Shown piece after piece: positions 1 through 5,435 of a DNA stretch of 7,059 bases; the stretch's first letter is position 1; every line of letters begins with the position of its first letter. The stretch spans positions 1 through 7,059 of the forward strand of contig JADFLK010000114.1 of the NCBI GenBank assembly GCA_022564455.1. The letters are read 5' to 3'. Below the pieces are notes generated by a model. That model saw only the letters and a program-made list of their open reading frames with translations. It was not told the origin of the DNA and made no database searches. The stretch is from Bacteroidota bacterium (GTDB taxonomy: Bacteria > Bacteroidota > Rhodothermia > Rhodothermales > Rubricoccaceae). The translations under genes and the position numbers were made by a program.

Positions 1-446
1 GGATGGAGGGGATGACCGCCCGGATGAGCTACGATGCACAGTCCGCCGCTGCACTTTCGTTCCCGGCCGGATCGGCGCGCGAGTACGCTGGATTGATGGC
101 AAGGGTGTACCGGGGAGAATTGATCTCCGAGCAAGTCTCGGCAACCATGCTCGGCTTTCTTGAGTGGCCGATGGACAACCCGGACGTCCAGCAGGGGTTC
201 GATCAGTTGGCTACGAAGGGTGGTTCGTTGGCAGGCATTCTTACATCAGCCTACGTCGCAGACGCCAGGGCCCAGAATGCTACCGGACTTGATCCTTCCC
301 CGACCGCACTTGCACTGTTCATGGAAGGGCTTCCAGCCGGCGTGTTTGGCCCGTGGTCGAGCACAGCGGCGCACCAGCAGTTTGAGATGCGCCTTCTCGT
401 TGACCCTGACTTTAGAGATGTGGTGCGTGACAGGTTGGGAGAGTAG
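1..446 (+). CDS. C-terminal part of a probable serine hydrolase, class A beta-lactamase-like fold (5' partial)
   Basis: About 147 codons are visible. The frame is open to the left edge, and nothing before the first Met at base 3 looks like a gene start, so the gene most likely begins outside the window. The visible part resembles the last third of class A beta-lactamase-like serine hydrolases: a helical stretch of the type FPAGSAREYAGLMARVYRGE (residues 20-39), then LATKGGSLAGILTSAYVAD (69-87). The latter sits where the family carries its third active-site box (K-T/S-G) followed by the beta strand; here the box reads K72-G73-G74-S75. The catalytic S-x-x-K and S-D-N motifs would be upstream and cannot be checked. 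The tail (GLPAGVFGPW, then AHQQFEMRLL) suits the C-terminal helix. It could be a beta-lactamase-like hydrolase or a D-Ala-D-Ala peptidase relative; substrate unknown. It ends with TAG at 444-446, 7 bp from the convergent gene. Confidence 0.55.
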   Translation, partial: MEGMTARMSYDAQSAAALSFPAGSAREYAGLMARVYRGELISEQVSATMLGFLEWPMDNPDVQQGFDQLATKGGSLAGILTSAYVADARAQNATGLDPSPTALALFMEGLPAGVFGPWSSTAAHQQFEMRLLVDPDFRDVVRDRLGE

Positions 447-453
447 CGGTCAG

Positions 454-1278
454 CTACCGGAAGCCGCGCGCAAGTTCAGGGAATTGACCAAGCACGCCCG
501 TGGTCTCCAGAGAGTCGAGCGTGGCCTGTGCATCTGCGTCGTCCTGTTTCGCGGTTGAGTAGACGTCTACGACATAGGTGAGCGCAACGCCGGCGATTGT
601 TGCCTCTGCTTTGCAGGCACCCATCCGGGCCATGTAGTCTTCCAGGTCGCGCGCGGATTCGAGGATATCGTCCTCGTCTGTCAAGAGTGTGACGCGCATC
701 ATGCACGCCTGTGGATGGCCTAGCTCGAATGCCAGCGTAATCCAGCGCTCGGATGCTTCCGGCTCCGTATGCCTCATCTTCACGGCCAGTTGAAGAGCTG
801 CGCTTGCATTTCCTCGGTCGGCAGCAGTCGTCAACAGCGAAATGGCTTGCGCATAGTTGTCTGGCGTAGGGCTTCGGCGATCCTGATCGAAGAGTCGCCC
901 AGCCTGCAATAGCATCGCGTCCGGGTCCTCTGCGTCGAGTCTGTCCTCTATGAGCGCGTCAAACCTGCGCCTCCATCTACGGGCTTGGCCTGGAAGCACG
1001 CGAATTGGCAGAATGATGGCCCCCTCACTTCGCTGAATGTTCGGCTCAACCGCTCGCGGCGCCAGCTGGCCTCGCGCATAGGTATCTGCGAGCATGGCAG
1101 TAGCCTCCAGATGGCCCTGTGCCGCCGCTGTGCGGAGTAGCTTCATGGCTTCCGAGGCATCGCGATCCATCATTGCCGCAAGGGCCTGATCGTAGGCCTC
1201 TCCAGGGCTCAGATCGGCTTCGGTGTCGCACGCGGCCAGACCAACGATCAGAAAGAGACATAGAAAAACAGAACGCAT
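454..1278 (-). CDS. Predicted lipoprotein with Sel1-like (TPR-type) repeats
   Basis: A 274-residue protein. I chose the ATG at 1276-1278 because it opens directly onto a signal peptide ([17 protein letters not shown]) with lipobox L14-A-A-C17; the frame extends upstream to 1386, but that extension would bury the signal peptide 36 residues inside. Residues 43-70 ([21 protein letters not shown] and following) match the Sel1-like pattern of paired helices with A-x-x-G. A second unit lies at about 142-170 ([22 protein letters not shown]) and a weaker one at 176-199 ([16 protein letters not shown]). The middle (71-140) is not recognisable. Sel1-like repeats act in protein-protein contacts; the partner is unknown. 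After lipidation at Cys17 the protein should be tethered to an envelope membrane. It converges on the hydrolase gene and diverges from the DUF255 gene. The lipoprotein and repeat calls are solid by eye; the biological role is not known. Confidence 0.75.
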   Translation of the reverse strand: MRSVFLCLFLIVGLAACDTEADLSPGEAYDQALAAMMDRDASEAMKLLRTAAAQGHLEATAMLADTYARGQLAPRAVEPNIQRSEGAIILPIRVLPGQARRWRRRFDALIEDRLDAEDPDAMLLQAGRLFDQDRRSPTPDNYAQAISLLTTAADRGNASAALQLAVKMRHTEPEASERWITLAFELGHPQACMMRVTLLTDEDDILESARDLEDYMARMGACKAEATIAGVALTYVVDVYSTAKQDDADAQATLDSLETTGVLGQFPELARGFR

Positions 1279-1410
1279 GGATTGATGCGTTTGGGAATAA
1301 GTAGTATCGGCTGCCATCAACTCGTTGTGAAGCTGGACGTCCAACATTCCCTGGTTAAGGAACGCCTCGTCCTGCCCACCGTCCATTGTCTTCCGCTATC
1401 TGCTACACAC
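1279..1410. promoter_or_regulatory. Divergent spacer between the Sel1 lipoprotein and DUF255 genes
   Basis: The 132 bp between the two chosen start codons must hold the promoters for both directions. I see no convincing -35/-10 pair or Bacteroidota-type TTTG / TAnnTTTG pair on either strand. A perfect 10 bp palindrome, TGGACGTCCA, lies at 1334-1343 near the middle and could be an operator, but a palindrome of this size is not rare by chance. Neither gene has a clear Shine-Dalgarno sequence before its start. Confidence 0.4.
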
Positions 1411-3543
1411 ATGCGTTTTTTCCTCCTCGTGTTTTCGCTTGTCGCTGCGTCCGGCTGCTCGGCGCAGGACGCCCAGCCCGCCATGAACCGCCTTTCCGAA
1501 TCCAACAGCCCGTACCTCCTGATGCACGCCGACAACCCGGTGGATTGGTATCCGTGGGGCGAGGAGGCCTTCGAGGCAGCGCGCGCGCAGGACAAGCCCA
1601 TTTTTCTCTCCATCGGCTACGCTACGTGCCACTGGTGCCACGTGATGGAGCACGAGTCGTTCGAGGACGACACAGTCGCGGCCCTGATGAACGCAACGTT
1701 CATCAACATAAAAGTGGACCGCGAGGAGCGGCCGGACATCGACGGCGTGTACATGTCGGTGGCGCAGGCCATCACCGGGCGCGGCGGCTGGCCGCTCACC
1801 ATTCTGATGACGCCCGACCGCAAGCCGTTCTTCGCCGGGACGTACATCCCCAAAGAGAGCCGCTACGGGCGGATGGGGATGTTGGATCTGATCCCCCGTG
1901 TAGCCGAAAGTTGGCAGGAGCAGCGCGACGGCATCCTGCACTCGGCTGAGGAAATCACGCGCTCCGTTCAGGGTAGTTTTTCGAGCCGGCCGTCTGGGGA
2001 GACGCTGGGGGAGGAAACGCTGAACCGGGCGTACGAGCAGCTTCGCGGCCGCTACGACGCCGACCTCGGAGGCTTTGGTACGGCGCCCAAGTTCCCCACG
2101 CCCCACAACCTTCTTTTTCTACTACGCTACTGGAATCGCACGGGAAGCACCGAAGCGCTTGGCATGGTGGAAACCACGCTGCAAGCGATGCGGCGTGGCG
2201 GTATCTGGGACCACGTGGGCTACGGCTTCCACCGCTACTCGACGGACCAGCGGTGGTTGCTGCCGCACTTCGAGAAGATGCTCTACGACCAGGCACTGCT
2301 GGCGATGGCCTATACGGAGGCCTATCAGGCCACGCTTGATGAACAGTACCGTGAGACGGCGGAGTTGATCTTCGCCTACATTGAGCGCGATATGACGAGT
2401 GCAGAAGGCGTGTTTTTCAGCGCGGAGGACGCCGATTCCATCAACCGGCACGGCGAGAAGGAAGAGGGGGCATTCTACGTCTGGAGCGAGGCTGAACTGG
2501 CCGAGGTGCTGGGAGATGAGGATGCCGCATTCGCAAAGCGTGTTTTTGGTACCACGCAGGATGGCAACTTCTCCGAGGAAGCCACCGGGCAATCCACAGG
2601 CGACAATGTGCTGCATCGCTCAGCCTCTGTGGATGCCGACGTTGAGCGCCTTGAGTCCATCCGTCGGCGGTTGTTTGACGTTCGCGTCGAACGAACCCGT
2701 CCGCTGCTCGACGACAAGATTCTCACCGACTGGAATGGCCTGATGATCGCGGCGCTCGCGAAGGCAGCGGTTGCCTTTGACATACCAGAATATGCTGAAC
2801 GCGCTTCGCGAGCAGCCGATTTCCTGCTTTCGACGATGCGGACGGAAGAGGGAAGATTGCTTCATCGCTACCGCAATGGCGATGCTGGTATCGCTGCCAA
2901 TCTCGACGATTACGCCTTCCTGGTGTGGGGGCTGTTCGAGCTCTATGAGGCCACGTTCGAGGAGCGGTTTCTAGGTGATGCTCTCGCCCTCCACCGCACG
3001 ATGAATGAGCAGTTCGCGGATGAGGAAGGAGGAGGCTACTTCTTCACGGCGGATGGCAGCGAGGTGCTCCTCTTTCGCCAGAAGGAGTACTACGACGGCG
3101 CGATTCCGTCCGGTAATTCCGTGGCGATGCTCAACGGTCTGCGGCTGAGTCGCGTCACGGGCGGCCTCGACCTTGAGCGAATGGCCGACGGCGTCGGCTC
3201 ATCCGCCGCGGAGCTGAACGCGCATCCCTCTTCCCACACGTTCCTGATGACGGCCGTGGACTTTGCCGTGGGGCCTTCGTTGGAGGTCGTCGTGGCGGGC
3301 GAACGAGGCGCGACGGACACACGAGGTCTGTTGGCTGCATTTCGTGGACTCTACGCCCCGAACGCCGTGGCCTTGCTCCGCGCACCGGGTTCGGGCGATG
3401 CCGCCTTGATCGACCTCGCGCCCTTCACGGAGTACCAGATCGCCCGCGACGGGCAGGCAACCGCCTACGTCTGTGAGCGCCAAACCTGCCAGGCGCCGAC
3501 GACTGATCCCGAGGAGATGGTGCGGCAGATCACTGGACAGTAG
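1411..3543 (+). CDS. DUF255/YyaL-type thioredoxin-domain protein with lipoprotein signal peptide
   Basis: A 710-residue, apparently full-length member of the DUF255 family (Bacillus YyaL, animal SPATA20). I chose the ATG at 1411 because it begins a signal peptide ([16 protein letters not shown]) with a possible lipobox ending at Cys16; the open frame reaches back to 1282 but that part looks noncoding. Residues 26-150 form the thioredoxin-like domain: [20 protein letters not shown], the redox-type motif C73-H-W-C76, [11 protein letters not shown], and GGWP (125-128) supplying the cis-proline loop. Residues from about 205 match the alpha/alpha-barrel-like part: [14 protein letters not shown] (220-233), [17 protein letters not shown] (263-279), [11 protein letters not shown] (284-294), FFSAEDADS (335-343), [10 protein letters not shown] (436-445), DDYAF (499-503), [11 protein letters not shown] (560-570). 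The end has a C-x4-C pair (688, 693). The biochemical reaction of this family is not established. It is flanked by a divergent lipoprotein gene and a convergent repeat-filled spacer, so it is probably monocistronic. Confidence 0.9.
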   Translation: MRFFLLVFSLVAASGCSAQDAQPAMNRLSESNSPYLLMHADNPVDWYPWGEEAFEAARAQDKPIFLSIGYATCHWCHVMEHESFEDDTVAALMNATFINIKVDREERPDIDGVYMSVAQAITGRGGWPLTILMTPDRKPFFAGTYIPKESRYGRMGMLDLIPRVAESWQEQRDGILHSAEEITRSVQGSFSSRPSGETLGEETLNRAYEQLRGRYDADLGGFGTAPKFPTPHNLLFLLRYWNRTGSTEALGMVETTLQAMRRGGIWDHVGYGFHRYSTDQRWLLPHFEKMLYDQALLAMAYTEAYQATLDEQYRETAELIFAYIERDMTSAEGVFFSAEDADSINRHGEKEEGAFYVWSEAELAEVLGDEDAAFAKRVFGTTQDGNFSEEATGQSTGDNVLHRSASVDADVERLESIRRRLFDVRVERTRPLLDDKILTDWNGLMIAALAKAAVAFDIPEYAERASRAADFLLSTMRTEEGRLLHRYRNGDAGIAANLDDYAFLVWGLFELYEATFEERFLGDALALHRTMNEQFADEEGGGYFFTADGSEVLLFRQKEYYDGAIPSGNSVAMLNGLRLSRVTGGLDLERMADGVGSSAAELNAHPSSHTFLMTAVDFAVGPSLEVVVAGERGATDTRGLLAAFRGLYAPNAVALLRAPGSGDAALIDLAPFTEYQIARDGQATAYVCERQTCQAPTTDPEEMVRQITGQ

Positions 3544-3560
3544 GGGCAATTTCTGGAATT

Positions 3561-3606
3561 CCTCCCTTCCAGAGGGAGGTGGCCGAGCGAAGCGAGGTTG
3601 GAGGGT
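3561..3606 (+). repeat. GC-rich intergenic repeat, copy A (hairpin plus conserved tail)
   Basis: A 7 bp perfect stem, CCTCCCT (3561-3567) with AGGGAGG (3573-3579) and a 5-base loop, is followed by a tail containing GCGAAGCGAGG (3587-3597) and GAGGGT (3601-3606). It begins 17 bp after the DUF255 stop codon. The same hairpin-then-tail order recurs in reverse orientation at 3666-3713. The form is that of a dispersed intergenic element such as those common in Bacteroidota-like genomes. It may also act as a transcription terminator for the DUF255 gene, although it lacks a U-run. Confidence 0.6.
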
Positions 3607-3613
3607 GAGCTGC

Positions 3614-3632
3614 CAGACAGGCTCCTGGTCTG
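3614..3632. repeat. Short hairpin between the two repeat copies
   Basis: CAGACAG and CTGGTCTG form an almost continuous stem with one unpaired G and a short loop. It sits between the oppositely oriented repeat copies A and B. It could be part of the same element or a chance fold. Confidence 0.3.
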
Positions 3633-3665
3633 TAGTCGGCACGATGCCACTTGCAAAGACGAGGC

Positions 3666-3713
3666 AAACCCTCACTCCGCTACGCGGAGGGCCCCTTTAG
3701 AAGGGGGCGGTTT
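3666..3713 (-). repeat. GC-rich intergenic repeat, copy B (three-stem fold)
   Basis: This copy is in the opposite orientation to copy A. It folds as an outer stem AAACC (3666-3670) with GGTTT (3709-3713) enclosing two perfect 6 bp hairpins with 3-base loops: CTCCGC/GCGGAG (3675-3680, 3684-3689) and CCCCTT/AAGGGG (3692-3697, 3701-3706). Read on the minus strand it has the same order as copy A: pyrimidine/purine hairpin, GCGTAGCGGAG, then GAGGGT. It lies about 40 bp beyond the stop of the convergent DUF4097 gene and may help end its transcript. Confidence 0.6.
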
Positions 3714-3752
3714 CAAAACTCCTCCTATTCGTTGTCAGGATGACACGCCTGT

Positions 3753-4856
3753 CTACTCTATTCCCAACTCAATACTCCCGCTGTGCGTCGAGATCGACAA
3801 CGTGGGCCCGCCGGAGGCGATAGTGCCCCGCACGGATCTGCGTTGACGCGAACCATTGAAATTGAGCGAGCCATCGATGTCGATGTCCGGGCTTTCGAGG
3901 TCCACGTCGAACCCGGCACCACGAGGCAGAACCAGGCTGACGCTTCCGCTCGCCGTTGAAATGTCGGCTGCATCGGCGAGGAAGATGGAGACATCACCGG
4001 ATGCCGTGCTCACCTCCGATTGGCCAATCAGCCGCCCAATGTGAATATCACCCGACGCCGACGTAGCATCGACGAAATCGGCTTCCAGTGTATTAACGGT
4101 GATGTCGCCGGAAGCAGTTGTCAGGTCGACGCGGGTACCCACAATGTGCTGGATGTCGATGTCGCCGGAGGCCGCGGAGACGGAAACGGGGCCATCGAGG
4201 CGTTGTGCCGTAATGTCGCCTGAAGCGGCCTGGATGGAGATGGAGGGACCTTGGACGGAGCCGAGTTCGATATCGCCGGAGGCTGTGGTAAGCTCAAAAA
4301 AACCGACGAGGTCACCCATCCGAACGTCGCCGGAGGCCAGTGTCACGTCGGCATCCATCCGCGAGGGGACCGTAATCGTAACCGTGAAATTGGCCTGCAC
4401 GCGGCCGCTTCGCCGCCGCCGCTCAGGGTTGGAGTGAACGTCCAGCGTGCTAGCGGAGTAGTCCACCGAAAAACGGCGACGCTCGAACTCTTCGGCTGCG
4501 TCCCGCCCGTCGCCCCGAATAACCACACGGGCTTGCGAAGAACTCGACCCGGTTTCTACGATCAAGTCCGAAGATGCCAGTTCCACGGTAAGTTGGTCGC
4601 CGCTGCTTATGGAGAAGGTCTCATCCAGAAAAACATCGTCGTTAGCGGAGTCGGTGGACTGTGTAGGGGTATTCGTGCTATGTGATGCCTCGTGAGTTGT
4701 CTGGGAATAGTCCTCAGCACCGTCGTATATGCCGCCAAATTCAACTTCAATATGATTATGGTCGGCGTTTACCAGCCGTGGCCCGAGAAGGGCAATCAAA
4801 CAAACAGCGATGATTGCGAGGGCAATGCGCTGGAACGTGCGGCGGGTGATGAGCAT
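3753..4856 (-). CDS. Membrane-anchored DUF4097-family beta-repeat protein
   Basis: A 367-residue protein. Residues 10-31 form one hydrophobic segment (signal anchor or signal peptide) after the basic start MLITRRTFQR. A polar, Ser/Thr/His-rich linker follows (about 45-75). From about 80 the protein becomes a run of short beta strands typical of DUF4097 (LiaG-like) proteins, which are thought to form a beta-solenoid. The motif A-S-G-D/S starts at 174, 192, 211, 229, 248, 267, 285 and 302, a steady 17-19 residue period; degenerate copies follow at 347 (ASGG) and 359 (SGS). A basic patch lies at 145-152. No catalytic motif is visible; an envelope structural, adhesive or stress-sensing role is possible but unproven. 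It lies 36 bp downstream of the coiled-coil gene on the same strand, probably in one transcript, and shares that protein's N-terminal anchor pattern. Confidence 0.85.
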   Translation of the reverse strand: MLITRRTFQRIALAIIAVCLIALLGPRLVNADHNHIEVEFGGIYDGAEDYSQTTHEASHSTNTPTQSTDSANDDVFLDETFSISSGDQLTVELASSDLIVETGSSSSQARVVIRGDGRDAAEEFERRRFSVDYSASTLDVHSNPERRRRSGRVQANFTVTITVPSRMDADVTLASGDVRMGDLVGFFELTTASGDIELGSVQGPSISIQAASGDITAQRLDGPVSVSAASGDIDIQHIVGTRVDLTTASGDITVNTLEADFVDATSASGDIHIGRLIGQSEVSTASGDVSIFLADAADISTASGSVSLVLPRGAGFDVDLESPDIDIDGSLNFNGSRQRRSVRGTIASGGPTLSISTHSGSIELGIE

Positions 4857-4892
4857 GAGGGTTGGGCGACAGAAGGGTTCAAACGGTGGGGA

Positions 4893-5237
4893 CTAACGAA
4901 TCTCGACGCGGATCTGGTCCCGCAAGTGACGAACCTCGTCGGAGAAGTGACGTGCTTCCTCGGAGAGATCGCACACGCCATCACGGATGTTGAAGTGCTC
5001 CGCCATCTGTCGGGCTTCCTCGCCAAGCAGCCGGGCCTCGTCGCCGAGCAGCCGAGCCTCGTCGGCCAGCACGCGTTGCTCATCGACAAAGAATTCAATG
5101 TCTACGTGGCGGATGACCATGTCGTGGTCGTGGTGGATGGCGCTCCGGGCGTAGGCCGTTAGTTGCTGCGAGCCAATCGCGGCGAGCAACACCACGATGG
5201 TTACGAGCGCATAGCGCTGAAAAGTCTCTTTCGTCAT
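4893..5237 (-). CDS. Small membrane-anchored coiled-coil protein, unknown function
   Basis: A 114-residue protein. The ATG at 5235-5237 is preferred because it leads straight into MTKETFQRYALVTIVVLL, a short polar start plus one hydrophobic span (about 9-27); the frame extends to 5318, but that extra part covers a strong inverted repeat. After the membrane segment comes a His/Asp cluster (HHDHD, 35-39), then a charged helix with seven-residue periodicity: DEARLLG, DEARLLG, EEARQMA (59-79), a break around NIRDGVCD (83-90), then EEARHFS, DEVRHLR (93-106). A coiled coil outside the cytoplasm is the natural reading. A single Cys (89) sits in the break and could form an intermolecular disulfide. 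I do not recognise a family. It precedes the DUF4097 gene by 36 bp and their first 25 residues look related, so the two products may associate or share a membrane partner. Confidence 0.75.
   Translation of the reverse strand: MTKETFQRYALVTIVVLLAAIGSQQLTAYARSAIHHDHDMVIRHVDIEFFVDEQRVLADEARLLGDEARLLGEEARQMAEHFNIRDGVCDLSEEARHFSDEVRHLRDQIRVEIR
5022..5063 (-). repeat. 21 bp tandem repeat (two units) encoding coiled-coil heptads
   Basis: Units 5022-5042 and 5043-5063 differ at only two positions (A/G at the fourth base, G/A at the fourteenth). Each encodes one seven-residue turn pair of the coiled coil, giving DEARLLG followed by DEARLLG/EEARQ-type heptads. The near identity points to recent duplication of a heptad. 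Confidence 0.7.
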
Positions 5238-5262
5238 GACAGCCACCGGCTTTTCCAACTGA

Positions 5263-5315
5263 TTCGTTTGAGCTGAGTACGGGCGTGCCGCCCGAAGTGT
5301 TACAGGCCAAACGAA
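5263..5315. promoter_or_regulatory. Nested inverted repeat upstream of the coiled-coil gene
   Basis: Outer arms TTCGTTTG (5263-5270) and CAAACGAA (5308-5315) are perfect 8 bp complements. Inside, almost concentric, is a perfect 6 bp hairpin CGGGCG-TGC-CGCCCG (5280-5294). The inner end lies 25 bp upstream of the coiled-coil start codon on the minus strand, so it may be a folded mRNA leader or a two-arm operator in the divergent control region shared with alaS. Confidence 0.45.
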
Positions 5316-5318
5316 CAA

Positions 5319-5340
5319 GGGTGCTAAATATTTCGCACCC
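5319..5340. promoter_or_regulatory. 22 bp interrupted palindrome in the alaS / coiled-coil divergent spacer
   Basis: GGGTGC-T-AAATATTT-C-GCACCC is symmetric over 22 bases, with only the T/C pair (5325 and 5334) mismatched and an AT-rich centre inside GC arms. This shape suits a dimeric regulator site. It lies 95 bp before the alaS start and 81 bp before the coiled-coil start, so it could serve either gene. Formation of a simple stem-loop is the alternative. Confidence 0.4.
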
Positions 5341-5406
5341 CCTTCACTTATTGGAAATCCACAGAGGACGCACGCTCGATCTTCGGTTCGCCATTGCGCA
5401 CGTCGC

Positions 5407-5415
5407 TAGTTTTTG
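5407..5415 (+). promoter_or_regulatory. Possible Bacteroidota-type -7 element for alaS
   Basis: TAGTTTTTG resembles the Bacteroidota -7 consensus TAnnTTTG with one extra T, and ends 20 bp before the alaS start codon, which would give a very short leader. The only candidate upstream partner is a weak TTCG about 21 bp before it (5383-5386). Low confidence. Confidence 0.25.
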
Positions 5416-5435
5416 GACATACCCGGAACGCAACT

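Larger units (their letters stand above)
3544..3752. terminator. Convergent intergenic region, probable bidirectional transcription end
   Basis: The 209 bp between the stops of the DUF255 gene (+) and the DUF4097 gene (-) has no gene. It holds two inverted repeat copies, a central hairpin, and a small perfect stem TGTCA-GGA-TGACA (3733-3745). Several stable stems between convergent genes suggest a termination role, but none is followed by a classic T-run, so intrinsic termination is inferred only. Confidence 0.4.

Noticed and set aside
160..558. Plus-strand frame overlapping the hydrolase end and the Sel1 gene end
   Set aside because: Trp/Arg-rich out-of-frame translation crossing two better-supported genes.
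1334..1343. Perfect 10 bp palindrome TGGACGTCCA in a divergent spacer
   Set aside because: A 10 bp palindrome is expected by chance in roughly one of eight spacers of this size; no second copy or supporting promoter was found, so it is mentioned only within the spacer entry.
1396..2106. Long minus-strand open frame (236 codons) opposite the DUF255 gene
   Set aside because: It lies antisense to strongly conserved DUF255 motifs, its protein is Arg/Pro/Ala-biased with no recognisable motif, and the GC-rich strand makes such shadow frames common.
3666..3713. Cloverleaf-like fold considered as a tRNA
   Set aside because: Too short at 48 bases, with no T-loop GTTCRA sequence, no anticodon arm of seven-base loop, and the same motif recurs inverted at 3561-3606.
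5238..5318. Longer N-terminus for the coiled-coil gene
   Set aside because: The added 27 residues have no signal-like features and overlap the nested inverted repeat; the internal Met places the hydrophobic segment at the proper N-terminal position, as in the neighbouring DUF4097 protein.
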